DNA of 64,000 nt from NCBI GenBank assembly GCA_947628695.1, contig CANRAV010000005.1:1-64000 (forward strand). Direction: 5' to 3'. Shown piece after piece: positions 28,736 through 38,081 of the stretch; within the stretch, counting starts at the first letter, position 1; every line of letters begins with the position of its first letter. The notes below the pieces were generated by a model. It made no database searches. It saw nothing but the letters and a program-made list of their open reading frames with translations, and was not told the DNA's origin. Source of the stretch: an uncultured Clostridia bacterium. GTDB lineage: Bacteria > Bacillota > Clostridia > Oscillospirales > CAG-382. Position numbers and translations under genes: made by a program.

Positions 28736-29593
28736 TTAAAAAGTGTACCTTGCGGAAGCGCCGCAGGGAAGCAAAAACCCGCTTGCCTTTACGGGAAGCC
28801 CAAGCTCACCGCTTTCGACCCTGCCGCCGAAGCGCCGTTTCAGCGCGTTTGCAAGCACGTAGCCGCAGGTGGAGGGGGAAAGCCCCGCAGTGTATGAGTT
28901 GAGAAGCACAAAAAGCGGGGCGTCCGAAATAAGCGGCACAAGGTCGGCAACCAGCCCGTCGAGGTCGGCCTCCAGCGACCACTTCTCGCCGTTAGGGCCT
29001 CTCCCATAGGACGGAGGATCGAGAATTATGGCGTCGTACCTGTTCCCTCTCCTCTGCTCGCGCTTTACAAACTTAAAGCAGTCGTCCACTATAAAGCGTA
29101 TGCCGTCCTGCCTTACGCCGCTTTTCACTGCGTTCTGCTTTGCGCGCGCGACCATGCCCTTAGAGGCGTCCACGTGGCACACAAAGGCCCCCGCCTTAGC
29201 CGCCGCAACGGATGCGCCGCCCGTGTACGCGAACAGGTTTAAAAGCCTTATCCTCCTGCCGGAACGCCTTATCATCTCCGAAAACCAGTCCCAGTTGGCG
29301 GCCTGCTCCGGGAACACGCCGGTGTGCTTAAAGCCCATCGGGGACACGACAAAGCGCATGTCTCTGTAGCCTATCTCCCACTCCTCCGGTATGTCCTTCT
29401 TTATCCAGCTGCCTCCGCCGCCGGAGGAGCGCCTGTATATCCCCTGCGCACGTCTCCACTCTGCGCCGTCTCCTCCGCCCCATATTACCTGCGGGTCGGG
29501 ACGCTCCAGCACATAGCTTCCCCATCTTTCAAGCCGCTTCCCGCCGCCGGCGTCAAGCAGCTCGTAGTCCTTCCATTCGGACGCTGCAAACAT
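28736..29593 (-). CDS. Class I SAM-dependent (rRNA) methyltransferase
   Basis: LLNLFAYTGGASVAAAKAGAFVCHVDASKG; ILDPPSYGRGPNGEKW. Confidence 0.88.
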   Translation of the reverse strand: MFAASEWKDYELLDAGGGKRLERWGSYVLERPDPQVIWGGGDGAEWRRAQGIYRRSSGGGGSWIKKDIPEEWEIGYRDMRFVVSPMGFKHTGVFPEQAANWDWFSEMIRRSGRRIRLLNLFAYTGGASVAAAKAGAFVCHVDASKGMVARAKQNAVKSGVRQDGIRFIVDDCFKFVKREQRRGNRYDAIILDPPSYGRGPNGEKWSLEADLDGLVADLVPLISDAPLFVLLNSYTAGLSPSTCGYVLANALKRRFGGRVESGELGLPVKASGFLLPCGASARYTF

Positions 29594-29604
29594 CTGTAGC
29601 TCCT

Positions 29605-30672
29605 TTAGTCGTCAAATATTTTCGCTTGCTCCGGCGCCTCTTTGGGCGGAACAAAGCCCATGTGCCTGTAAGCGCCCGCAGTTGCGCACCTGCCGCGCGG
29701 TGTGCGGTTTATAAACCCAAGCTGAAGAAGGTACGGCTCGTACACGTCCTCAAGCGTCACCGCCTCCTCGCCCGTCACGGCCGCAAGCGTCTCAAGCCCC
29801 ACCGGGCCGCCGCCGAAGTGCTTTATTATCGCGGTAAGCATCCTTCTGTCCGTCGCGTCAAGGCCAAGCGCGTCTATGTCAAGGCTGCCAAGCGCCTTGT
29901 CCGCAATGGGGCGGTCGATAACGCCGTCGCCCATCACCTGCGCAAAGTCCCGCACGCGCTTTAAAAGTCTGTTCGCTATCCTCGGCGTCCCGCGTGACCT
30001 CTTCGCTATCTCCAAAGCACCCGCCGGCAGTATGTCTATCCCAAGGATGCCGGCGCTCCTCGTCACTATGCGGGAAAGCTCCTCCGGGCTGTACATCTCC
30101 AGACGGAAAAGCATCCCGAACCTGTCCCTAAGCGGGGCGGAAAGCTGCCCGGCGCGCGTGGTTGCGCCGATAAGCGTAAAGGGCTTAAGCGGTATGCGTA
30201 TGCTGCGCGCCGCAGGCCCCTTGCCCATCATCAGGTCAAGCGAGAAGTCCTCCATTGCGGAGTAAAGCACCTCCTCCACCTGCCGAGGCAGCCTGTGTAT
30301 CTCGTCTATAAAAAGTATGTCGTTGGTGCCAAGCGTCGTAAGCAGCGCCGCAAGGTCGCGTCCCTTCTCTATGGCCGGGCCGCTTGTGACCTTAAGGCTT
30401 ACGCCAAGCTCCTCCGCAATTATCATGGAAAGCGTCGTCTTGCCCAGCCCGGGCGGGCCGTGCAGCAGCACGTGGTCAAGGTTGTCGCCCCTGTCCTTTG
30501 CGGCCGCTATGAAAACCGCAAGGTTCTCCTTTATCTTCTCCTGGCCGACGTAGTCGTCCAGGGTCTTGGGACGAAGCGAATTCTCGTTCTCCGCATCCTC
30601 GGCGCTCTCTTCCATCGCCAAAAGTCTGCTTTCATAGCCAAATTCATATTCACTGCCCGTGTTAAGCGGCAT
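29605..30672 (-). CDS. ruvB: Holliday junction branch migration helicase RuvB
   Basis: [35 protein letters not shown]. Confidence 0.98.
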   Translation of the reverse strand: MPLNTGSEYEFGYESRLLAMEESAEDAENENSLRPKTLDDYVGQEKIKENLAVFIAAAKDRGDNLDHVLLHGPPGLGKTTLSMIIAEELGVSLKVTSGPAIEKGRDLAALLTTLGTNDILFIDEIHRLPRQVEEVLYSAMEDFSLDLMMGKGPAARSIRIPLKPFTLIGATTRAGQLSAPLRDRFGMLFRLEMYSPEELSRIVTRSAGILGIDILPAGALEIAKRSRGTPRIANRLLKRVRDFAQVMGDGVIDRPIADKALGSLDIDALGLDATDRRMLTAIIKHFGGGPVGLETLAAVTGEEAVTLEDVYEPYLLQLGFINRTPRGRCATAGAYRHMGFVPPKEAPEQAKIFDD

Positions 30673-30698
30673 TTGTCATCGCCCCCTTTTTTGCACTT

Positions 30699-31277
30699 CT
30701 ATATCACCGAAAGGCGCTTCAACGCCTCCGAAATCTTCTCTTCAAGCCCCAGCGAAGGGTCAAGCCCCGCAAGTGCCTTCGCCGCCTCTTCCCTGCGGTA
30801 GCCAAGCACAAGCAGCGCGTCCATGGCGCCTGCGTCCTCCGGGCGGTAAGCGCCCCCGGCCGGGACGTGCGCGTCCGCAAGCTTGCCGCCAAGCTCCAGT
30901 ATTATCTTCTGCGCGATTTTAAGCCCCACACCCTTGGCAGAGCTTATCGCCCTTGCGTCACCCGCGCTTACGGCCGCCGCAAGGCGCTGCGGGTCAAGGG
31001 CCGTAAGTATGCTTACGGCCGCCTTCGGACCGACGCCCGAGACCGATATCAGAAGGCGGAAAAGCTCGCCCTCCTCCTCCGTGGCAAAGCCGTAAAGCTC
31101 CATCACGTCCTCGCGGACGTTAAGATACGTAAAAAGCTTCGCCTCTCCCCCGGAAAGCCGTGCGAGATATGCGCGGCTGGTGCCGCTTATCCAAAGCTTA
31201 TAGCACACGCCGCCGCAGTCTATGGCGGCAAAATCCTCGCCGACTGCCGCAAGTGCGCCTCTTATGTAGTAGAACAC
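30699..31277 (-). CDS. ruvA: Holliday junction protein RuvA
   Basis: FYYIRGALAAVGEDFAAIDCGGVCY from a GTG start; next to ruvB/ruvC. Confidence 0.95.
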   Translation of the reverse strand: MFYYIRGALAAVGEDFAAIDCGGVCYKLWISGTSRAYLARLSGGEAKLFTYLNVREDVMELYGFATEEEGELFRLLISVSGVGPKAAVSILTALDPQRLAAAVSAGDARAISSAKGVGLKIAQKIILELGGKLADAHVPAGGAYRPEDAGAMDALLVLGYRREEAAKALAGLDPSLGLEEKISEALKRLSVI

Positions 31278-31278
31278 G

Positions 31279-31767
31279 TCAATACCCCCTGCCGCGGTGC
31301 ATAACAAAGTTTGCGTGGCATATGGCAATGGCAAGCGCGTCTGCCGTGTCGTCCGGCTTCGGCACCTCCTTAAGCCCCAAAAGCAGCTTTGTCATGTACA
31401 TTATCTGCCCCTTTTCCGCCCTGCCGTAGCCGACAAGGTTCTGCTTTATCTGAAGAGGGGTGTACTCGTAAATGTCAACGCCGCACTTCTCCGCCGCAAG
31501 GAGTATCGCCCCCCTGCCCTGTGCCACGTCTATGGCAGTCTTCGCGTTTTTGTTGAAGAACAGCTCCTCCACGGCGACGGCTGCCGGACCGTGCCTTTTT
31601 ATGATGCCGATAATATCATCGTATATCTTACAGATGCGCTTTTCAAGCAAGGTGTGCGCTTCCGTGACCACCGCGCCGTACTCCAGCGCGCGGAAGGTGC
31701 CGCCCTCGGTCGCAATAACGCCGTAGCCGACCGTGGCTATCCCCGGGTCTATCCCCAATATTACCAA
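31279..31767 (-). CDS. ruvC: Crossover junction endodeoxyribonuclease RuvC
   Basis: ILGIDPGIATVGYGVI; likely TTG start. Confidence 0.95.
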   Translation of the reverse strand: MVILGIDPGIATVGYGVIATEGGTFRALEYGAVVTEAHTLLEKRICKIYDDIIGIIKRHGPAAVAVEELFFNKNAKTAIDVAQGRGAILLAAEKCGVDIYEYTPLQIKQNLVGYGRAEKGQIMYMTKLLLGLKEVPKPDDTADALAIAICHANFVMHRGRGY

Positions 31768-31934
31768 GCCCACACCCCCAATATTCCGTATAATTACCCA
31801 TGCTACTTTATTGTAACACAAGCCCGCCGTTTAGTCAATAATATAAAAAACAAAAAAAGGTATTGCCAAACTAAAAGTTTTATATTATTATACTGTATGT
31901 AAAATCTAAAATTTGTTTGGAGGTTTTTGTAACA

Positions 31935-32168
31935 ATGAAAGAAAGAATTATAGAGGTATTGGCAAAGCAGCTGCGCATCGACCCTTCGGAGATAACGGAC
32001 GACAGCAACATTATGGAGGATCTCGGTGCGGACTCGCTTGACCTTGTGGAGATACTTATGACGCTTGAAAGCGAAATGGGCATTACCATTTCCGACGAGG
32101 ACGCGCTTACGCTTAAGACCGTGGGCGACGTTACGGATTACCTTGAACGCATCACTTCCGATAAATGA
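31935..32168 (+). CDS. acpP: Acyl carrier protein
   Basis: MKERIIEVLAKQLRIDPSEITDDSNIMEDLGADSLDLVE. Confidence 0.97.
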   Translation: MKERIIEVLAKQLRIDPSEITDDSNIMEDLGADSLDLVEILMTLESEMGITISDEDALTLKTVGDVTDYLERITSDK

Positions 32169-32797
32169 GCTATGACACGGTCATATTTGACCTTGACGGC
32201 ACACTGCTTGACACACTTGGCGACCTGACGGCTGCCGTCGGCAGTGCGCTTGGCGCACTTTCGCTTCCCCCTATGGGGAAGGAGGAGGTGCGCGCAAGGA
32301 TAGGCGACGGGCTTAAAAAGCTTATGGAGCGCTGTCTACCTGCCGGTACGGACGGTGAGACGGTGGAAAAGGCCATGCTCTCCTTCCGCGCTTACTACGC
32401 CGCGCACCTGTTTGACAGCACCGCGGCCTTCCCGGGTGCGTCTGCGCTGCTTGCGCGCCTTGAAGACGCGGGCATAAAAACGGCCGCCGCGACCAATAAG
32501 GACGAGCCTCTTGCCAAAACGCTTATCTCACACTTCTTCGGCGGCCTTGCCGTTTGCGGCATGTGTGAAGGCAGGCGGCGTAAGCCGAACCCCGACATTG
32601 CGCTTGCGTCCCTTGCCGCCTGCGGCGGGGGCGGGAAGGTGCTTTTTGTGGGGGACTCCGCAACCGACCGGCTGACGGCGAAGGCTTGCGGCTTTGACTT
32701 TGCCGGGGTCAACTGGGGCTACGGCGACTGCGGCGGCGGGGTGTTCACGGCAGAAAATTTTGCCTCTCTTGGCGAATTTATCCTTTCACAAGCTTGA
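32165..32797 (+). CDS. HAD-family hydrolase (phosphoglycolate phosphatase-like)
   Basis: VIFDLDGTLLDTLGDL; FVGDSATDRLTAKACG. Confidence 0.9.
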   Translation: MSYDTVIFDLDGTLLDTLGDLTAAVGSALGALSLPPMGKEEVRARIGDGLKKLMERCLPAGTDGETVEKAMLSFRAYYAAHLFDSTAAFPGASALLARLEDAGIKTAAATNKDEPLAKTLISHFFGGLAVCGMCEGRRRKPNPDIALASLAACGGGGKVLFVGDSATDRLTAKACGFDFAGVNWGYGDCGGGVFTAENFASLGEFILSQA

Positions 32798-32862
32798 TTT
32801 TGCCCGAAGGATATTATATAATTGAGGTAACAGATACCGTTTTTTAAGGAGGAAAATGCTTT

Positions 32863-34002
32863 TTGAAGTACATAAAGAACTGTAAAATCGTTCTAAGCGA
32901 CAGGGTCATAGAGGGCAAGGCGCTTTGCTATGACGAAAAGATCGGCGGCATAGTGTGCCCGAAGTGCATACCCGAAGGCGCCGAGGTTATAGACGCCGGC
33001 GGAAGGTACGTAGCCCCCGGCTTTATCGACCTGCACATCCACGGCTATCTCGGCGAGGACGCGTCGGACGGCAGCGCGGAGGGCATCCGCAAGATGGCGG
33101 AGGGCATCGTTAAAAACGGCGTCACCGGCTGGCTGCCCACGACCATGACCGTGTCGGTAGAGCAGCTTACCCGCGCTTTTGAGACCGTAGGCGCGCTTAA
33201 GGAGCAAAGCAAGGGCTGGAACGGCGCGACGATACTGGGCGTCAACGCGGAAGGCCCCTACATCAACCCAAGCAAGAAGGGTGCGCAGGCGGAGGAGCAC
33301 ATCTTAAAGCCCGCAGCGGACTTTTACAAGAAGTATGCGGACCTTATAAAGATAGCCACCGTGGCGCCGGAGATGGACGAGGGCTTCGCCGCAATACACG
33401 AGCTTAAGAAGGACACGGGCATCCTGCTTTCCATGGGTCACACGGGCGCAACCTACGAGCAGGCGCAGGACGCGATAAACAACGGCATAGGGCACATAAC
33501 CCATCTGTTCAACGCGCAGACGGCGCTTCAGCACAGGAACCCGGGCGTTGTCGGCGCAGCGCTTACCAACGACGTAAGCGTGGAGCTTATCTGCGACACC
33601 TTCCACATTCACCCCGCACTTTTCTCGCTTGTGGCAAACGTCAAGAAGGACAAGCTTTGCCTTATAACGGACTGCACCCGTGCCGGCGGCATGCCGGACG
33701 GCGAGTACGACCTCGGAGGGCAGAAGTTTGTGCTTAAGGGCATACAGTGCCTGCTTGAGGACGGTACCATTGCCGGCAGCGTGCTTAAGATGAACGACGC
33801 CGTGCTCAACGTGAAGAACAACACCTCCCTTCCCATCTACGAGGTGGTAAAGGCCGCGTCGTTAAACCCCGCGGCGGCGATAGGCATTGCCGACAAGAAG
33901 GGTTCGCTTGACGTGGGCAAGGATGCCGACATTACGATATTTGACGAAAACATAAGGATATACAAAACAATCATAGGAGGAACCGTGCGTTATGAAGCTT
34001 AA
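32863..34002 (+). CDS. nagA: N-acetylglucosamine-6-phosphate deacetylase
   Basis: VAPGFIDLHIHGYLGEDASDG; GHITHLFNAQTALQHRNPG; TTG start after AGGAGG. Confidence 0.95.
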   Translation: MKYIKNCKIVLSDRVIEGKALCYDEKIGGIVCPKCIPEGAEVIDAGGRYVAPGFIDLHIHGYLGEDASDGSAEGIRKMAEGIVKNGVTGWLPTTMTVSVEQLTRAFETVGALKEQSKGWNGATILGVNAEGPYINPSKKGAQAEEHILKPAADFYKKYADLIKIATVAPEMDEGFAAIHELKKDTGILLSMGHTGATYEQAQDAINNGIGHITHLFNAQTALQHRNPGVVGAALTNDVSVELICDTFHIHPALFSLVANVKKDKLCLITDCTRAGGMPDGEYDLGGQKFVLKGIQCLLEDGTIAGSVLKMNDAVLNVKNNTSLPIYEVVKAASLNPAAAIGIADKKGSLDVGKDADITIFDENIRIYKTIIGGTVRYEA

Positions 34003-35365
34003 GGTTACACCCGTTTTAGACCCCGAATTTGCACCGATGTCCGTTGTGTGCAGGGATTTTGAAGAGGCAGTTAAGGACTGCGGCATTGAGGTTGTTATAG
34101 GCGTTGTCAGGAACAACGACTACACCTCTGTTTACAAGACCCGCATATATCCCGAGGGTACGGGCAAGGACGAGGAGAACTACCGTTACATAGAGAGGCT
34201 TGTAAAGACAATGCTTTGGGTGTACGGCGGATACAGGATAGTTGTCGCCGGCGCGCCTGTTGTCGGCAAGCGCATTGCGGACGCCTACAAGGCGGGCGGA
34301 GAGCGCGACTTTGACTATAAGTTTATGGAAAGGGTTTACGAAAAGCCCTTTGAGGTTGTCGTTACCGACCTTCGGCACGCCCCCGAGAGGAACGAGGCCG
34401 CAAGCCCCGTCGGCAGGCACCTTGACGGCTGCCGCATAGGCTTTGACGCCGGCGGAAGCGACAGGAAGGTCAGCGCCGTTATCGACGGCGAGCCTGTTTA
34501 CAGCGAGGAAGTGGTTTGGTTCCCGAAGACCAACTCCGACCCGAAGTACCACTACGAGGGCATACTTAACGCCATGAAGACGGCCGCCTCGAAGATGCCG
34601 CGCGTTGACGCTATCGGCGTTTCCAGCGCGGGCATATATGTCGACAACCGCATAATGGTCGCTTCCCTGTTTTTGAAGGTTTCCGACGAGGACTTCGACA
34701 AGCACGTTAAAAACATGTACATAGACGTTGCGAAGGAGATAGGCGACGTTCCGCTTGTTGTCGCCAACGACGGCGACGTTACGGCGCTTGCGGGCGCTAT
34801 GTCGCTTGAGGACAACAACGTTGTCGGCGTTGCAATGGGCACCTCCGAGGCCGCCGGCTACGTCGACGGCGCCGGGAACATCACCGGCTGGCTCAACGAG
34901 CTTGCCTTTGTCCCCTGCGACTTCAACCCGAAGGCCATGGTCGACGAGTGGTCGGGCGACTACGGCTGCGGCGTCAAGTACTTCTCGCAGGACGGCGTTA
35001 TCAAGTACGCGCCCGCTGCCGGCATAGAGCTTGACGAAAGCCTCTCCCCCGCAGAGAAGCTTAAGGTCGTTCAGAAGCTTATGGCCGAGGGTGACGAACG
35101 CGCCGCGAAGGTTTACGCCACGATAGGCGTGTGCTTCGGCTATGCCATTGCGTACTACGCACGCTTCTACGATATAAGGCACCTGCTTATAATGGGCAGG
35201 GTTACTTCCGGCGAAGGCGGAACTATCCTTATCGCCAAGGCTAAGGAAACGCTGGAGGCAGAGTTCCCGGAGCTTGCAAAGAAGATTCAGCTTCACATCC
35301 CGGACGAAAAAAGCCGCCGCGTAGGTCAGTCTGTCGCCGCCGCTTCCCTTCCCGAGAGGAATTAG
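33992..35365 (+). CDS. ROK-like sugar kinase family protein
   Basis: IGFDAGGSDRKVSAVIDGE; ANDGDVTALAGAM; VVGVAMGTSEAAGYVDGAG. Confidence 0.65.
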   Translation: MKLKVTPVLDPEFAPMSVVCRDFEEAVKDCGIEVVIGVVRNNDYTSVYKTRIYPEGTGKDEENYRYIERLVKTMLWVYGGYRIVVAGAPVVGKRIADAYKAGGERDFDYKFMERVYEKPFEVVVTDLRHAPERNEAASPVGRHLDGCRIGFDAGGSDRKVSAVIDGEPVYSEEVVWFPKTNSDPKYHYEGILNAMKTAASKMPRVDAIGVSSAGIYVDNRIMVASLFLKVSDEDFDKHVKNMYIDVAKEIGDVPLVVANDGDVTALAGAMSLEDNNVVGVAMGTSEAAGYVDGAGNITGWLNELAFVPCDFNPKAMVDEWSGDYGCGVKYFSQDGVIKYAPAAGIELDESLSPAEKLKVVQKLMAEGDERAAKVYATIGVCFGYAIAYYARFYDIRHLLIMGRVTSGEGGTILIAKAKETLEAEFPELAKKIQLHIPDEKSRRVGQSVAAASLPERN

Positions 35366-35367
35366 TT

Positions 35368-35495
35368 TTTCCAAAGGGCACAGCCCTTTGGGGGGTATTT
35401 ATTTTTTCAAAGGGCACAGCCCTTTGGAACCCAATTTGGCAGCGCAGGCTGCGCCTTTGCGATGTAAAGGCTGCCTGCACGTATGGGGTGCTGCT
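35368..35495 (+). repeat. Family A repeat copy
   Basis: Two tandem caaagggcacagccctttgg hairpins, then ggcagcgcaggctgcgcctttgcgatgtaaaggctg. Confidence 0.8.
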
Positions 35496-35673
35496 GCACC
35501 GCTGCCCGGAAAGCTGCCGGTAAAATCAGAGCAATTAAGCCGAAAGGGTGGGAGATACCGCCTTTTCGGCTTTTTCTTCCGTTTTTAAATTTTTCTTGCT
35601 TTTTCGCTTGCGGAGTTGTATAATTGGGCTGATATAAGCTTTGCTGAAAATAAAACCGAGGAGGAATTAAAAA

Positions 35674-36711
35674 ATGAAAAAATTCATGGCCGTTATACTG
35701 ACCCTTATCTTTGTGCTGGGCGCGCTTTCAATCCCCGCAATGGCCGATGACGGCTCTGCCGCAAGCGGCGAGTGGGGCAGCTTGACCTGGGATCTCGCCG
35801 CAGACGGATCCCTTACAATCTCCGGCGCGGGAGAGATGAGCGGATTTATAGTTTCGGAGGACGCCTGGCGCGAGTATTCCGACAGCATTAAATCCGTTGT
35901 GTTGACGGAAGGCGTCACCTCCGTCAGCAACAGCGCCTTCGACGGCTGCGCATCCCTCGCAAGCGTAAGCCTTCCCGAAAGCGTCACTTCTATAGGCCCG
36001 CATGCCTTTGCCGGCTGCGTATCCCTTGAAAGCGTACAGCTTCCCGCAGGGCTTACCTCTATCGGCTGGGGCGCGTTCTACGGCTGCAACGCGCTTACGG
36101 AGATAAACATACCCGAGGGCGTCAAAAGCATCGGCGACCAAACGTTTTTCGAATGCACCGCACTTGAAAGCGTAACCGTTCCCGCAGGCATCACCTCCCT
36201 GGGGGTGGGCGCGTTCTACGGCTGCACCGCGCTTAGCCTTGTGTATGTAAAGTCGCCCGACGCTGCGGCAACGCTTACGGAAGAGGCGGAGATGCTTGAA
36301 TATGCCGAGACAGTCATCCTCTCCGACGGCATAACCGCAACGGATTACGTAAAGGAAAACTACACCGACACAGGCTCGGCCGTCATAGACGGCGAAAGCG
36401 TGAACTGGTACATGAAGACAGAGGAATGCAACGCTCACTACTACGAGGACGGCGTGTGCGTTATCTGCGGCGACGTTCTCGGCGGAGAGACGTCCGAGGA
36501 ACCTTCGGAAGCGTTCGTACTCGGCGACGCTAACGGCGACGGTGCCGTGAACAACATCGACGCGTCCCTCGTCCTCCAATACGACGCGGGCGTCGCCGCC
36601 CTCGACAGCACCGCACTCGCAGCGGCCGACGTCAACGCCGACAACGCCGTCAACAACATCGACGCGTCACGTATCCTCCAGCTTGACGCAGGCGTTATCG
36701 GCGGGTTTTAG
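35674..36711 (+). CDS. Secreted BspA-like leucine-rich-repeat protein with dockerin-like C-terminus
   Basis: VTSIGPHAFAGCVSLESVQLPAGLTSIGWGAFYGC repeats; LGDANGDGAVNNIDASLVLQYDAG. Confidence 0.9.
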   Translation: MKKFMAVILTLIFVLGALSIPAMADDGSAASGEWGSLTWDLAADGSLTISGAGEMSGFIVSEDAWREYSDSIKSVVLTEGVTSVSNSAFDGCASLASVSLPESVTSIGPHAFAGCVSLESVQLPAGLTSIGWGAFYGCNALTEINIPEGVKSIGDQTFFECTALESVTVPAGITSLGVGAFYGCTALSLVYVKSPDAAATLTEEAEMLEYAETVILSDGITATDYVKENYTDTGSAVIDGESVNWYMKTEECNAHYYEDGVCVICGDVLGGETSEEPSEAFVLGDANGDGAVNNIDASLVLQYDAGVAALDSTALAAADVNADNAVNNIDASRILQLDAGVIGGF

Positions 36712-36727
36712 GATTTGTTTATTTATT

Positions 36728-36925
36728 ATGGCCGAGCCCCGGCTCGGCCTGTGTTTTTATATGAAGGGACTCGGTCCCTTCATGGCTCTCTGAATTAGGC
36801 TTATTTAAAACAATAGCTTTTTAGGCCCAAAGGGCACAGCCATTTGGAATCCCGAGCCGCCAACGCAGGCTGCGCCTTTGCGGTGTAAAGGCTTGTCACA
36901 CGTATGAAGCCTTTCATCTATTGTA
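36728..36925 (+). repeat. Family A repeat copy
   Basis: ggccgagccccggctcggcc; gaagggactcggtcccttc; aaagggcacagcc; cgcaggctgcgcctttgcggtgtaaaggcttgtcacacgtatgaagcc. Confidence 0.85.
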
Positions 36926-36944
36926 CCGCGCCGCACTTCCCACC

Positions 36945-37025
36945 CGCGAGCGAACGGGAATCTATAATAACTGAAGGCACCCCGGAAAACCGCGTTTTCC
37001 GGGGTGCCAACCTTTTAGCCTATTC
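36945..37025. repeat. Family B repeat, truncated copy 3
   Basis: cgcgagcgaacgggaatctataataactgaaggcaccccggaaaaccgcgttttccggggtgccaaccttttagcctatt. Confidence 0.8.
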
Positions 37026-37061
37026 GGGATCCACGCCGTGTACGTAGTGAGTGGTGGGGAA

Positions 37062-38069
37062 TCAATAAAAGACAAACTTTTTCTGCAAGAAGAAGTTGAC
37101 GAAGAACAGGAACACGTCCACGGGCAGCTTTATCCATATCTCGCCGGCGTGCAGCAGGTTTGTAAACAGCATCACAAGCAGCGAGCCCGTAGAGATAGAG
37201 AATATCGCCAGCAGGAAATACGAAAGCGTCGTCCGCCAGCTTGGCGGTGCATGGAAAACGATCCTTCGCGAAAGCTGATAGTTCACAGACGCCGACACTA
37301 TCCTCGACCCGAGATACGCCCACTCCGGCTGAACCGGCGTAAGCAGCACCAAAAGCAGGTACAGCACATAGTCAAGCGCCGTGCAGATAAGCGACGCAGT
37401 TATGTGCTTAAGTATCTGCCCGTAAACTATAAGGCTGTCCCTTATCGGGTGGAAGTGCGAGGAGGCGTTCCCGTCTATGTAAATGGTGTCGATAACCGTC
37501 TCTTTTACGGGGATTCCCCACTTTTTAAGGTTGATAAGCACGTTCATCTCGTACTCGTACCGGTCGCCCTCTGCGGTGATAAGCTTGTCCGCAGTGCGGC
37601 TTGAAAACCCGCGAAGCCCCGTCTGCGTGTCCGAAACGCGCGTGCCCGTGGCAAGCGCAAAGCTTACGCGCGTAAAGCTGTTGCCGAATCGGCTCCTTGC
37701 CGGCATGCCGTCAAAGCGCCGCACGCCGAGACAGAGGCAGTCCGGGTTCTCCTCCGCAAGCTTCGCAACCGCCCGTATGTCCTTGATGCTGTGCTGGCCG
37801 TCGGCGTCCGCAGTGACGGCGACCCACTCGCCCCCGCGCTCCTGCAGATGCCTTATCGCCGTCTTTAAAGCCGCGCCCTTGCCGCGGTTCTCCCCGTGCT
37901 CTATTACCTCTGCGCCGGCCTCCCTCGCCGCTGCGAAGAAGTGCGCGCACTCTTCCCTGCTGCCGTCGTTTACGGCAAGCACGTCAAACTCCCCCACAAG
38001 CCCCTTTACAAGCTCTTCAAAATGCTCCTCTGGGTTGTAGGCCGGTATTATAACCGTTGCCTTTGGCAT
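37062..38069 (-). CDS. GT2 glycosyltransferase fused to GtrA-like membrane domain
   Basis: ATVIIPAYNPEEHFEELV...AVTADADGQHS; C-terminal four-TM GtrA-like region. Confidence 0.88.
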   Translation of the reverse strand: MPKATVIIPAYNPEEHFEELVKGLVGEFDVLAVNDGSREECAHFFAAAREAGAEVIEHGENRGKGAALKTAIRHLQERGGEWVAVTADADGQHSIKDIRAVAKLAEENPDCLCLGVRRFDGMPARSRFGNSFTRVSFALATGTRVSDTQTGLRGFSSRTADKLITAEGDRYEYEMNVLINLKKWGIPVKETVIDTIYIDGNASSHFHPIRDSLIVYGQILKHITASLICTALDYVLYLLLVLLTPVQPEWAYLGSRIVSASVNYQLSRRIVFHAPPSWRTTLSYFLLAIFSISTGSLLVMLFTNLLHAGEIWIKLPVDVFLFFVNFFLQKKFVFY

Positions 38070-38081
38070 CGTAAAACTCCT

